Positions 21,948-33,812 are shown, counted from the first letter of the stretch. The stretch: 64,000 nt of DNA from Aquilaria yunnanensis (GCA_039654915.1 CM077593.1:63122501-63186500); one strand, 5' to 3'. Notes: generated by a model not told the origin, from the sequence alone. Numbers and translations are program-made.

Positions 21948-22432
21948 TGATGGCCATCGGCCTCATCGTTTAGAGTCATGGTGACTGTTGGAGAGACTTC
22001 TAGGAGGAAGAACGCCTGGAGGATGGTGCGCCCAAGGGAGAGTACCTAAGATGCTCAGAAAAAGTGGGTTAGGAGGCCCCCGGAATGTGTTTCCGGGGGG
22101 GGGGGAGCCTCCGACGCCCAAGTCAGTGGTGGCTGAGAAAAGGCAGAGGAAATAGCACAAAGGGGCTGAAGAGTCTCGCCTGGTGATTTTCTCAGAGTCT
22201 GGGAGTCAGACCTTTTGCTAACCAACCTCCTGCCAAGTATTTATTTCCTGGTATTTATAGGAGTACCTAGACCGTTCAGATCACGACACGTGTTCGGTCG
22301 GATGTTCCCTGAGTTTCTGGGCGTAGGGGACAGATAGCTGGTAGCAAGTTGCCTTGAGCCTTGTGCTGAGATGGGCCATGATGTGATTTTGATGGCGTCA
22401 GCGTGTCAGAGCGCCTATTGAGGCGGCTTTAT
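21948..22432 (-). mobile_element. Tat-type LTR fragment
   Basis: 485 bp related to the LTRs at 32205-33130 and 38778-39700 (shared TGATGGC start, GGAGCCTCCGACGCCCAAGT block, then ATTTATAGGAG and ACACGTGT), but clearly diverged. Its right part is cut off by copia-B1. The left end sits directly in the 31-bp array with no primer site, so it is the remainder of a solo LTR or a truncated copy. Confidence 0.75.
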
Positions 22433-23795
22433 TGTTGGAATTCTTGGCGCACCAAGATCCTTTTAAGGTAGGATTTGAGCTCATTGACCTAACTCTAGCT
22501 TGAACAGCTATCTAAGGCAGCTAGAAGTAGCTCCCTTTAGCTCAAGTTAGCTTATGTCAGCTCACTGCAGCTATAAGTAGCTCAGAGTAGCTGCACTTCA
22601 GCTCAAGTCAGCTCACTTCAGCTATAAGTAGCTCAAAGTAGCTGGACTTCAACTCAAGTTAGCTCAAGTCAGCTCAAGTCAGCTCAAGTCAGCTCACTTC
22701 AGCTATAAGTGGCTCAAAGTAGCTGGACTTCAGCTCAAGTTTGCTCAAGTCAGCTCAAGTCAGCTCAAGTCAGCTCACTTCAGCTTCTGGTAGCTAAGTG
22801 TAGCTGGACTTCAGTTCACTTCAGCTGAGAGCAGCTAACTCCAGCTCAAGGTCAGCTCTAGGAGCTGGACCTCAGTTCATGGTGCTTGGTTGGAGCTCAA
22901 AGGAGCTCAATAGTGCATAAGTAGCATAGTGAGCTAGCTTTGTGCCAGCTCACCTTGCTTTTAGCTCATAACCACCAAGAGACATATCTTTTGTGTAAAG
23001 GTATGTCTCTTCATCAAAAAAGGTGACTATTGGCTAAAAGAACATGTCCTTTCATCCAAAGGAAGTGTTCCTTGAGTGAAAAGACATGTATATTCGGCCA
23101 TAAGGTAGTTATGGGGTGGTTATAGGCCAAAAGAAGTGTTCCTTGGCTCTAAAAGACATGTATTTTCGCCCAGAAGGTAGTTATGGGTGGTTATAGGCTA
23201 AAAGAAGTGTTTCTTGGCTAAAAGACATGTATTTTCGCCACCATACATGACCCTTAGCCAAAGGAAGTGTTCTTTGGCTTAAAAGACACCTTTCTTGGTG
23301 TAAAGGTGTGCCTTTTGGTCATCTATAAATAGCCTTTAGTGGCTGGCCATTTTATGCACGAATTTGGCATTCAATTTGCTCCATTTTTCTTGAGAGAAAA
23401 ATCTCCTTCTTCCTTTCTTTTAGTGGCCGAAATATTAGACACCATTTTAGAGCATTGTGGGTGGAATTACATTGAGATTATTCATCTCAATTCAAGCTTC
23501 AAGGTGCACCTCTAAGATCAAGTTCTTCCTCAACTTTTCGCCAAAGACTATCAAAAAGGAAGGTACGCATCCTTTCTTGCTTTAGTAGCATGCTAAGGAT
23601 TTAAATTTTATGAATGATCTTAGTGGCATGCTAAGTTTGTTTGACTAGATAAGTATGTCCATATTCATGTTGAACTCAAATAGCATGCTAGATATTGTTT
23701 TTGAGACAATATGTATGGAAAACTTATATGCATGTGGCATATACACAAATGAATAACATAAGAGTATGTTATTATTGAGATCCTGAAAATCTTCA
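22433..23795 (+). repeat. 5' LTR of copia-B1 (1363 bp)
   Basis: Starts TGTTGGAATTCTTGGCGC and ends AAATCTTCA. TATA box CTATAAATAG near 23321-23330. Shorter than the copia-B2 LTRs (1591 bp), mainly through fewer units in its two tandem-repeat zones. Confidence 0.92.
22495..22862. repeat. AGCT array phased at about 10 bp, copia-B1 LTR
   Basis: The palindrome AGCT recurs every 10 bp (11 at GGACTTC) for about 370 bp, in words such as AGCTCAAGTC, AGCTCACTTC, AGCTATAAGT, AGCTCAAAGT and AGCTGGACTT. It lies in U3, upstream of the TATA box. Confidence 0.92.
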
Positions 23796-23797
23796 AT

Positions 23798-23810
23798 TGG
23801 TATCAGAGCC
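23798..23810 (+). other. Primer binding site of copia-B1
   Basis: TGGTATCAGAGCC two bases after the LTR end; initiator-Met tRNA type. Confidence 0.88.
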
Positions 23811-24063
23811 TAGGTCATGAATATGTATATGTTACATGTTGTGAGCATGATTTAGGATCATACATATGTGTATGATTTCGATGAAGGTTAATAAAGGATA
23901 TGTGTATGAAACAATGAAGGCATGTTTATATATTTCTGATCGAATGTTATATGCATCTCTTTTGCCATATATGAGCATGTTAGAAGTTGTTTTCATACAC
24001 ATGTTGCTTTGTTGAGTCTTGTTGTGTAAATTGAACTAAAACATGTGAATTGCATCAATGTAG

Positions 24064-27000
24064 ATGGCTTGTAAGAATATTGTTGCTGAATTAAACCGTG
24101 ACCTCAAATTGGATGGTGAAAACTATTCAATTTGGCAACAGAAAGTCAAATTCATTTTAACTGAGCAAGATACTCTTGATGTACTCACTCAAGAGATCAT
24201 GCCTCCTGCTGAGGGAGAGGATAAGACTGCCTACGAGGCATTCCTAAAGAAGAACTCTATGTGTAGAGTCACTCTCCTTTCCACTATGGTGGATGAGATT
24301 ATGGTGGAATTCTCCATGCTTGAGGGGGCCAGGGCCATATGGGACTCTGTCAAGGCCAAGTATGGAGATGTTTCTGTAGAGAAACAACTCTCGATGATTC
24401 TCAGGTTTGAGAATTATGTGAAGCGTGCTGATCACTCTATGAGTGCTCACTTGCGTGAGATGTCACGCATGATCCACCAACTCAAGACGGCAGGGCATGT
24501 GCTCACTGATGAGCAACAAGTGCAAGCAATAATTCGTTCCTTGCCTGATGAGGAATGGCAGTTGATGAAGGTCAACTTACGCCATAACCCTCAAATAATG
24601 TCATTTGATGACATTGCCCGTCACCTCCTCCTTGAGGCTGAGGTAATGGCCCTCAAGGACCATTCTAAGGCATATGTTGCCTCATCTTCTATCCAGAAGG
24701 GATGGAAGAAGAATGGTGGAAAAGGAGGGCCAAGGAAGGGCAAGGGAAAAGTTCCTGCTTCTAAGAAAAGGTTCAAGAAGAAACGGGACATAAGCAAGCT
24801 AAAGTGCTTCAACTGTGGGTATAAAGGACACTTTGCAAAGGATTGCAAAGGTCCACCCAAGGTACATACATACCCTTCTACTTCCATTGTACATGTTGTG
24901 TCATGTACATTACTAACTGAGTGCAATTCTTTGTGGATTGTAGACTCGGGAGCAACAGACCACATAGCACGGGAGAAGTCCTGGTTTGTGGCCTACAGGA
25001 AGCTCTCAAAAGGAGCTAAGCACATTTCAGTAGGAAATGATGCCAGGCTGGAAGTGGAAGGCATAGGAACATGTAGGATTCCTATAGATATTGGATATTT
25101 GTATCTAATAGATGTATTGTATGTACCAAACATTTGTAGAAATTTGATTTCTATAAGTTGTATGTTGAAGTACAATTATTGCTTTAATTTCTTTAATAAT
25201 AGTGTGTCTATTATTAAAGATAATCAGATAGTGTGCACTTGTTCAGTTAATAATGGGCTTTATGAGTTAAAGCCAACTGACCATTCTGTTGCAAGTCCTA
25301 GTTGCTATGTGACAGAGGTCACAAATGAAATGAGATGGCATGAAAGGTTAGGTCATATTGGTCAAGATAGAATGAACAAGCTAGCCAAGGGTGGCTTGCT
25401 AGGTTCCTTGACCAAGGTTGTCCTTCCAAGTTGTCAATCATGCCTAGAAGGCAAAGCCACAAGAAAGCCTTTTGGCAAAGCAACTAGGAGAGGTGAGGCA
25501 CTTAGTTTAGTTCACTCTGACCTGTGTGGGCCAATGAGGGTTGAATCTAGAAATGGATTTAAGTATTTCATCACATTCACAGATGATTATACTCGATTCA
25601 CCCATATCTACTTACTCAGAAACAAGGCAGAGGCCTTGGCATGCTTTGAGAAGTATGTGTACTTGGTTGAGAACCAAGTAGGTAAGAAGATTAAGTCCTT
25701 GAGGACAGATAGGGGTGGAGAGTATACATCTAATGCATTCAAAGCATTTTGTGACTTGAAAGGTATTGAGAGGGAGTTCACCCTTCCTTGGACACCCCAA
25801 CAGAATGGAGTGTCTGAGAGGAAGAATAGAACTCTTATGGACATGGTACGTTCCATGATGGCAAAGGCCAATTTAGACATCACTTATTGGAGTGATGCAC
25901 TGCTGTGTGCAGTTCATGTCCTTAATAGAGTACCCACCAAGAATGTGAATTCTTCTCCATATGAGTTATGGAAGAAGAAAACTCCTAACCTAAGCTATTT
26001 ACGCCCTTGGGGTTGTTTAGCTTATGTTCACATAACGGACCACCCTTTGGGAAAGTTGGGTCCAAGAGGGAGGAAGTGTGCCTTCCTTGGTTATGCTGAA
26101 CAATCTAGGGGTTATGTGTTCTTGGATGTAAGTCACAAAATTGGGAACATCTTTGATGCAAGGAATGCTAACTTTGTGGAGGATGAGTTCCCCAAAGTTG
26201 GTGAGTGTGGTGACTTAACCTCATTAAGCCAGATCCTAGATGAGGGTCAACCAAGTGTCATAAGGACACTTGGGACACATGCACCTACTCTAGAGGGAGT
26301 ACCTCAACCACGTGGAGCAATGGCTCTAGAAATCCCTGTTGTTGTGGACCAACATGAGCAAGACTTCCAAGAGGAAGGTTTTGTTCAAGAGGGAGTTGAG
26401 GATACTCAAGGGCAAAATGTTGAGCCTCAAGAGATGGAGCATGAGTTGCCTCCATCTCAGCCTATATTGAGAAGATCAATGAGGAAATTTGGACCACCTA
26501 AAGAATGGTGGATCCTGGATAGTGAGGCAAACTTGGTTGCATCTGAGATAGATGAGCCAAGTAACATTGAGGAGGCTCTTGAGGGTGAACAAAGGGAAGA
26601 GTGGCTAAATGCAATGAAGGATGAGTTGCATTCGATGCATCTCAATGGGGTTTGGGAGTTAAGTGATCTTCCTCTAGGCCGTAAGGCAATTGGGAACAAG
26701 TGGGTTCTCAAGATCAAGGTGAACTCTGATGGAAGTATCAAAAGATACAAGGCCCGGTTGGTGGCCAAGGGTTTCACACAGAAGGAGGGTGTTGATTTCA
26801 AAGACACCTTCTCTCCTGTTGTGAAATTCACTTCCATCAGGATATTACTTGCCATTGTGGCAAATCTAGACTTAGAGTTACATCAGATGGATGTAAAGAC
26901 CGCCTTTCTCAATGGTGAATTGAGTAAGGAGATATATATGAGACAACTTGAGGGGTTTGTCCAAAAGGGTCAAGAGGACAAGGTATGTAGACTGAAGAAG

Positions 27001-27708
27001 TCTATCTATGGTCTTAAGCAAGCTTCAAGACAGTGGTACTTGAAGTTTCACCATGCAATCACAAGCTATGGCTTTGTGATGATGCATGAAGACCATTGTG
27101 TATACTTGTACTCTTCTGGGTCTAGTTTTGCAGTATTGACTCTATATGTAGATGATATACTGATTGCAAGTAATGGGGTTGCATTGTTAAGTACCATCAA
27201 GGGATGGTTGTCTTCCACCTTTGACATGAAGGACATGGGAGAGGCTGCCTTTATCCTAAGGGTTAAGATCCTCAGGGATAGAAAGGCAAGGCTATTGGCC
27301 CTTTCTCAAGAACCTTATATTGATAAGATTCTTGCAAGGTTCAACTTAACAAATGCAAAGCCCATGAGTACACCTCTTGCATATGGTTGCAAGATTGGAG
27401 AGGACTTATGTCCTAAGACTCCAAAAGAAAAGGAAGAGATGGCTCAGATCCCCTACCTAAGTGCCATTGATAGCTTGATGTACGCCATGTTATGTACAAG
27501 GCCAGACATCAGCCAAGCGGTTGGACTTCTAGCACGATATTCTTCCAACCCTGGTCTGGAGCATTGGAAAAGTGTCAAGAGGATCCTAAGGTACCTCAAG
27601 GGTACTAAGGATTATTGGCTTTGTTACCAAGGTAAAGACCTTGGTTTACGTGGCTATTTCGATGGGGTTTGTCCAAAGATATGCCCAAAATGCTACAACT
27701 ACTTTTGA
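24064..27708 (+). pseudogene. Copia-B1 gag-pol, truncated in RNase H
   Basis: Open for 1214 codons. Gag with YSIWQQKVK and REMSRMIHQL; zinc knuckle C248-x2-C251-x4-H256-x4-C261; protease WIVDSGATDH (D294); pre-integrase MRWHERLGH; integrase D486, D549, E585; RT QMDVKTAFLN and YVDD (1028-1031). RNase H begins at LGLRGY, and then the frame enters unrelated gypsy LTR sequence and ends. Everything upstream is uninterrupted and keeps the 110-residue gag segment that copia-B2 has lost. Start ATG follows a 253-nt leader after the primer site. Confidence 0.92.
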
Positions 27709-28105
27709 ACTAGCGATGACTTGGAAATCCCAACTTTGAAGCTAAATTGGACCCCCTTAACGTGCAAACTGGATTTCATGGTCTTCACATGATTTGTAGC
27801 TCCAGATGTTAGCTTTCCAATGAATCAAGAATCACACAATTGTAATCTCTTTAGCTCAAGATATGATTTTAATACTAGAATATCACCAATCTGTCAAAAT
27901 CTAAGCTTGGCCATCATCTCCACACAATTCCTTGCATGTTCAAGCAGCTCCTTGCGAAATTCCAAGCCCATTCACCACGAAAAAGCTTGAGACAAAAGCT
28001 TGAAGTGCACTTGTGAGCTCCTTAGTCTTCTTTCTTGTCAAGGGTCCACTAGTTATCTTCAATGGGTCTCTATCATCCTTGGTTGTGCCTTCTAGGTTCA
28101 TATCA
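27674..28105 (-). mobile_element. LTR fragment of the CRM-like/NA family
   Basis: Starts TGATATGAACC at 28105 (minus) and runs leftward until it joins copia-B1 near 27657-27674. It encodes DPLKITSGPLTRKKTKELTSALQAFV in the same place as the other LTRs. The left boundary is approximate, as the 15-20 bp next to the copia break match neither side clearly. Right flank is 31-bp array, beginning GAATG. Confidence 0.78.
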
Positions 28106-29128
28106 GAATGTTTCCATTTCAATCCAAACAAGTTGTGAATGTTTCCATTTCATTTCAAAAAAGTTGTGAATGTTTCCAATTCATTCCCAATAAGTTGTGA
28201 ATGTTTTCATTCATTCCAAATAAGTTGTGAATGTTTTCATTCATTCCAAATAAGTTGTGAATGTTTCCAATCATTCCAAACAAGTTTTGAATGTTTCCAC
28301 TTCATTCCAAACAAGTTGTGAATGTTTCCATTCCATTGTAAACAAGTAGTGAATGTTTCCATTTCATTCCAACCAAGTTGTGAATGTTCCATTTCATTCC
28401 AAACAAGTTGTGAATGTTTCCATTTATTTCCAAACAAGTTGTGCAAGTTTCCATTTCATTTGAAACTAGTTGTGAATGTTTCCATTTCATTCCAAACAGG
28501 TTGTGATTGCTTCTATTCATTCTAAACTAGTTGTGAATATTTCTATTTCATTCCAAACAAGTTGTGAATTTTCCATTTCATTCGAAACAAGTTATGAATG
28601 TTTCCATTTTGTTCTAAACTCGTTGCAAATGTTTCCATTTCATTCTAAACAAGTTTTGAATGTTTCCATTCATTCCAAACAAGTTGTGAATGTTTGGCAT
28701 TTCATTCCAAACAAGTTGTGAATGTTTCCATTTTATTCCAAACAAGTTGTGAATGTTTCCATTTCATTCCAAACAAGTTGTGAATGTTTCCATTTCATTC
28801 CAAACAAGTTGTTAAAGTTTCCATTTCATTCTAAACTAGTTGTGAATGTTTCCATTTTATTCCAAACAAGTTGCAAATGTTTTCATTCATTCCAAACTAG
28901 TTGTGAATCTTTCAATTTCATTCCAAACAAGTTGTGAATGTTTCCATTCATTCCAAACTAGTTGTGAAGGTTTGCATTCCAATCCAAACAAGTTGTGAAT
29001 ATTTCCATTTCATTTCAAACAAGTCGTGAATGTTTCCATTCATTCCAAACAAGTTGTGAAAGTTTCCATTTCATTCCAAATAAGTTGTGAATGCTTCCAT
29101 GTCATTCTAAACTAGTTGTGAATGTCTC
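28106..29128 (+). repeat. 31-bp tandem repeat array, block 2
   Basis: About 33 units; a consensus unit is 28749-28779 (GTGAATGTTTCC, ATTTCATTCC, AAACAAGTT). Variants include 29-30-bp units (TTCCATTCATTCC) and CTAGTTG for CAAGTTG. Ends at GTCTC, the left target duplicate of the CRM-like element. Confidence 0.93.
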
Positions 29129-30114
29129 TGATCCGAACCCCAATGGTTTAAAGACCATGAAACATGCCCAAGATGTTTTTCAAGCTCCACAAGACATCAA
29201 AGAGACTGGATTTTAAGACCCCTACCCCAAATCAATCTGTGACTAGAAACGAGAAGTATAGAACACCAAGAACACAAGCTCACTTGTGTACCAAAGTAGT
29301 CCACCAAGAACCAAAGAGAATTCTCTCCAAAGTAGCAATATTATTTTGGTTATCAGCTGTGTTTTACATCTAGAATATGTGCCTATTTATAGGCCTAAAC
29401 TAGGGTAAAATATAGGCACAAATTTTCAATTGAAGTCACCTAGGAAACCTAGTTACAAAGGACTCAAGAAAACCTAGTCAAACTAAGACTCCTGTATCCC
29501 TTTAACTTTGTTTTAGGTCTGCAGCGTATGCCACTTGTCCTAAGTGACCTAAATTAATTCCATAGCCTAAATAACATCCTAAATAATGTAAATAACTAGG
29601 AAATTATCAAAAATAAGGTGCAAATACAAGTTTGGCACTAAAAACCCCCAAATGGTCTTCTTGGGTGCACTTTGGGCTCTTTAGGGTTTTCACTTGTATC
29701 TTCAGCTCCAAGCTTGAATATTTGAGTCCCAATGGTGTGATTATTCCTATTAAATGTTGGAAAGAGGTCTTGAAAGGTTTGAGCTCAAAGATCCAGCTTG
29801 TAGACACAAAATACATCAAGAACACTCAAAGGGGCTCAAAAGGTGCACTTTGAGTGGTGTCCTCGGTGTCCTTGCTTTGTGACCTGTCTAGGTAATCTAG
29901 GATTAAGCACCAAGCTTGTCCATCTTCTCCATATGATTTATTGAAATTTCCAGCAACTCCTTGTGAAGTTCCATGTCCATTCTCCATGAAGAAGCTTGAA
30001 ACAAAGGCTTGAAGTGCACTAGTCAGCTCTTTAGCCTTCTTCCTTATCATTGGTCCACTAAAAACCTTCAATGGGTCCTTGTCTTCCTTGGGTATGCCCA
30101 CCTTGATCATATCA
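29129..30114 (-). repeat. 3' LTR of the CRM-like element (986 bp)
   Basis: Starts TGATATGATC at 30114 and ends CGGATCA at 29129 (minus). TATA box on the minus strand near 29380-29387. Encodes DPLKVFSGPMIRKKAKELTS. No primer site follows the end; the 31-bp array follows instead, as expected for a 3' LTR. Confidence 0.88.
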
Positions 30115-30140
30115 ACTCCCTCATCCTTAGAAGGATTCAT
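29826..30140 (-). pseudogene. C-terminal integrase tail read across the polypurine tract into the LTR
   Basis: The frame of the integrase segment at 31560-32204, with the 1419-bp solo-LTR insertion removed (473 codons, so no shift), continues as MNPSKDEGVDMIKVG into the LTR. It then carries DPLKVFSGPMIRKKAKEL followed by TSALQAFVSSFF and stops at 29826. The purine stretch AAGGATGAGGGAG (minus, near 30129-30116) is thus both coding and polypurine tract. Basic GPxTRxxAKxL-type tails are known at the ends of many plant gypsy polyproteins; LTR-overlapping tails are known in some CRM elements. Confidence 0.7.
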
Positions 30141-30145
30141 CCATG

Positions 30146-31559
30146 TGTTGGGTTTCGGGAGCCAAACAGCGCAGCGGAATTTAATCGAAACCCTCCAGGA
30201 TCCAAGTGAAATGGGGTAAATCGGGTGTTCAAAAATTTTTCATACGTAATTTTCGATTGAGATCTCTCACTCAACTGTAGAGTTGAATCACAAAACTAGA
30301 ACAGTTGACATGTTTAGGCTCTCTATGGTATCCACACGAGCCTCTCAGGATCACCACGCTTCCACCACGTCCCGGCCGATGCGTTTCTCTTACGCTCGCA
30401 GTGCTAGCTTATGTCCTCCAAGGAATTGCAAGAGAATAGTGCGGCTGTCCTTTTGGGAGGCTAGGGCAAGGAGACCTGCGAATTTCTCACTAAAAGTTGT
30501 ATTTATAGTGAGACTCAATTTCCAGGCCTAATGGGTTTCAAAGCCCTAATCCAATTAGGCTTTAATTTCGGGCTTAATAATGGCTCAACTCTTAGGCCCA
30601 TTATTAATACGAAATTAAAGTGAAACCATAACCCAAATAATTAGCCCATGCACTCTAATGATCCAAATAGCTTTATGTGTGTGACCTAATAGGTTCGTGC
30701 CACGTTGGCAATGATCATAAATGTAAATCATAAGCAATGAGCGGTGTCTAGCAACACATCATTGCTACCCAAGTGACAAGATTGTCGTGATTTGACTAAA
30801 CCTTTATGATCATCACCGATATATGCCATTGTCCCTTTGTCCAAGATATCAAGATTAAGCATGAGACATGGAATGTGTCACTCTCATATAGCCCAATCTT
30901 TGGTTTCTTGATTACCGAGTAGACTAACTTAAGCTGATGACATTGATATCGTATATCAACTCATCTGAGCATGACCATGTATTTTCTAAGTCTCACTCTA
31001 TCAAGGGGCCCAAAGATATCACTCCCGTTACATAGGAGGGACAAATCCCATCTTGATCATACAAATCCCTCCGCATGATATGTGACATACCCAATGACCT
31101 CCTTCAAGTTCACTCAGTTACGAGCAACAAAGGAAAGTATCAAAGTATGTGAGTCATATGTAGGGAACCTTGATGATCTTAGGTCGAAGGACTACATATA
31201 CCATGATCACTATGAGCATCACTTATGACACTCATATAACGATCCATGAAGTGTTCTCATGGTGGGTCGGTCTAGTACACAAGTTCTCCAACTTGTACCC
31301 ATATGTAGACTACATATCTCATATTAGTCTCCACATATGCTAGTCGTTATGTATTATTGCAACCCGCTTCATAATAATACTAGACCAGGGACGTTTAAGA
31401 ATATCATTATTCTAGGGTTACAGTTATGTTTATTACGTTACGCAGAAACAAAACAACAAACATAATTGCTAGATTAATGCCTTAATAAAATATCATGACC
31501 CAATGTGCAAAAAAAAATACAATCATCTCATGATTGGATTTTTGGGCACAACACTAACA
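30146..31559 (-). mobile_element. Solo LTR of copia-A family
   Basis: 1414 bp from TGTTGGGTTTCGGG to ACTAACA (+ strand), with perfect target duplication CCATG at 30141-30145 and 31560-31564. More diverged than the copies at 7468-16702. Inserted between the integrase C-terminus and the 3' polypurine tract of the CRM-like element. Confidence 0.93.
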
Positions 31560-32204
31560 CCATGAATCTGCATGTTCAAACAAAGACAAATTAGAAACGT
31601 GGAAAGTAGCTCTCACATTGTACTCACCCGACAAGTCTAGAATGTATGCATTGTCATTAATCTTCTTAATGACTTGGAATGAACCATCTCCTCTTAGATG
31701 AAGCTTAGTCCTTCTTGTAGCTAGAAATCTTTCCTTCCTCATGTGTAACGAAACCCAATCTCCAGGCTCAAGGACAACTTTCCTTTGGCCTTGGTTGGCT
31801 TTCTTAGCAACTTGTTGATTTTTGTGCTTAATTTGTTGCTTAACCTTCCTATGCAACCTCTTGATGCTTTCGGCCCTTTTACTACCATCCAAACTAGAAA
31901 CCTCATAAGTAGGAAATGGCAAAAGATCTAATGGACTTAAAGGATTAAAACCATAAACAATCTCAAAAGGTGACAAACTAGTAGTAGAATGCATAGACCT
32001 ATTGTAAGCAAACTCTACATAAGGCAAACAATCTTCCCAAGATTTCAAGTTCTTACCAATGATAGCTTTAAGCATGGAACCTAAGGTCCTATTTGTTACC
32101 TCAATTTACCCATCAATTTGTTGGTGGAAAAATGTAGAAAACAAAAGCTTAATGCCAAGCTTTCCCCACAAAGTCCTCCAAAAGTGGCTTAGAAACTTAG
32201 TGTC
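31560..32204 (-). pseudogene. Integrase C-terminal part of the CRM-like element
   Basis: Continues the integrase core after the Tat insertion: [16 protein letters not shown], then IEVTNRTL carrying the catalytic Glu, then YVEFAYNRSMHSTT, PFEIVYGFNPLSP and LRGDGSFQVIKKINDNAY. A TAA replaces an expected Gln codon just before IEV. The frame is otherwise open to the CCATG duplication (HADSW). Confidence 0.88.
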
Positions 32205-33130
32205 TGATGGCGAAGGGCCATCAGCATCATTGTGCGTCGTGGTGAAGGCGGCAGGGACTTTAGGAGGTATGGGTGAGTCCCGGCAAAAGGTGCTCTGTGG
32301 GGATCACCTGTGATGGCCGGCAGCATCCTTCTGTAGGAGGCATGGTGAGGCCGAGAAGGACTTCCGGTATGGGAGAGAGCCCGAAAGAGGGATTCCTCTG
32401 GAGGACCTACCTGAATCACATAGAAAATAAGGGTTAGGAGGTCCCCGGAGTGATTTTCTGGGGAGGAGCCTCCGACGCCCAAGTCAGTGCTTTGGGGGGT
32501 GGAGAGGGAGTAGTTAGGGCCAAAGGTTCTTGCCTGCCGTGTCCTCTTGAGGGCGGAAAGAAGAGGGAGAGAGAGAGCCCCCTCAATGATGGGCATTCCC
32601 TTGATATTTATAAGAGGGGGTGAGCCCCTCGGATTGTGACACGTGTATGGATGGATGTCATTTGTACTTCTGGGCGTGGGGGTCCCTAGCCGCCTGCAGG
32701 CTCCTCGGGCCACTAGCTGCGACAAGCGTAGCCCTAAGTGATAGGACATGGGCAGTGGCGACGTGTCAGAGTGCATATGAGGGTGGCATGCAGGGTCACT
32801 TGGGCGGAATGTCAGAGACTCCTTGATGGTGCCTGCCGTACCTCCAAGGTCCCCTTGGTCGATGTCCACCTTCAGGGTGAAGGGCCTTTCCCCAGGGTTG
32901 TACTGGCTCTTCGGGGGATTCCCTGGCTCCAAAGTTACTCCTTCGGGGGGCTTTCCCCAGCAAAAGATGGCTGGTCCTTCTCCCCCGAAGTTGGTTCGGT
33001 CGTCTTCCCGATAGAGGCGATACTCCGAGGTTGGTATTGGTGGGCTACCAAGATTGTGTTACCTCAGGAGTTTGACTTCCTCTTTTTCAGGGGGCCTCAG
33101 GTGACCGGGGCGATAGCACTTTGGCTATCA
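32205..33130 (-). repeat. 3' LTR of the Tat-like element
   Basis: TGATGGCGAAGGGCC to TTGGCTATCA (+ strand). GC-rich compared with its surroundings. TATA box (TATAAATA on the minus strand) near 32605-32613. Overlapping ORFs in it are not convincing genes. Confidence 0.9.
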
Positions 33131-33812
33131 CATGCCTCCATTCGGAAAGCCGGAGTGGAGGCTTCGACTAGTGGTTCTTTTGGGGCTGCTTTTTAGGACT
33201 CGGAGTGTGACGTTCGCAGGGGAGGCACTTCGCCACCTAAGGGATATGCTTTGTTCGGACAGGTGTCACCTGTCTGCCCTTTGGTGTTCTCGAGATACCG
33301 AACCTCTTTACTTTACCTGCCATAGGCTAGTGGACCATCATGTCTTGAAACTAGGTGTGTTAGTCTGGAGCGGTGCACCTGGGTTTTCAAGATGTCAGAA
33401 AAATGTATCCTAGTTTCTCGTGACGGGCGACACGTGGCAGGTGCTGGTTGGGATGGGTACATGTTTTCATGTGCGAGGGGCAATTATGGCGACGTTTTGC
33501 CTTCACGCAGCAATTATGACGCCCTTCCGGCTACCCTTCCTCAATCTATATAAGCCTCCTCCTTTCATACTCTTCATTTGTTTTTCTTTGCTCTCACTCT
33601 GCTCTTGCTTGCTCTTACGCCTTCTCTCCCATTTTTGCGGCGATATTAATGGTGGCACTTCTTTCGGTGACCTTTTACGACGGCGTCCACAAACCCTGAC
33701 TTCGGCAAGAATTTTGGTGGGTTCTGACCCTAGAGATCCTTCAATTTATGTTTTTCTTTTGGTTTCCTGAAGTCATTTTTTCTTCTTTTCGAAGTCTCTT
33801 TTTTGGCCAACC
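33131..33812 (+). other. 5' flank and untranslated region of the antisense Tat gene
   Basis: Between the 3' LTR and the first ATG of the antisense gene. It holds a TATA box at 33547 followed by a pyrimidine-rich stretch typical of a plant 5' untranslated region. ORFs at 33132-33413 and 33420-33770 have no recognisable domain. Confidence 0.5.
33546..33556 (+). promoter_or_regulatory. TATA box of the antisense Tat gene
   Basis: CTATATAAGCC on the + strand, about 265 bp upstream of the ATG at 33813, with a CT-rich stretch about 30-60 bp downstream where transcription would begin. Confidence 0.55.

Larger units (their letters stand above)
22433..27660 (+). mobile_element. Copia-B1: 3'-truncated Ty1/copia element
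   Basis: 5' LTR (22433-23795), primer site, leader and gag-pol, ending inside RNase H near 27657 where gypsy LTR sequence takes over. No 3' LTR or target duplication. Complete sister copy: copia-B2. Confidence 0.9.

Noticed and set aside
23798..23810. TGGTATCAGAGCC motifs considered as parts of tRNA genes
   Set aside because: They are primer binding sites next to LTR ends; no cloverleaf or promoter boxes surround them.
28139..28937. Many overlapping ORFs of 60-90 codons in the 31-bp arrays (also 20755-20974, 58994-59937, 62095-63898)
   Set aside because: A 31-bp unit without stops makes periodic open frames on both strands. The predicted peptides are only the repeat translated in successive frames.
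28106..29128. Array considered as the internal 3' hypervariable repeat of the CRM-like element rather than target DNA
   Set aside because: Such repeats are known in Tat elements, but here the flanks of the CRM-like element rejoin into one repeat unit at a 5-bp duplication. An unrelated copia-B solo LTR shows the same, so the array is the target. For the LTRs at 20141 and 28105 the alternative is not fully excluded.
32189..33196. ORFs of 60-247 codons in the Tat LTRs and flanks (also 38702-39646)
   Set aside because: Product of GC-rich LTR sequence with few stops. They do not match known proteins, and the two LTR copies do not keep them equally open.
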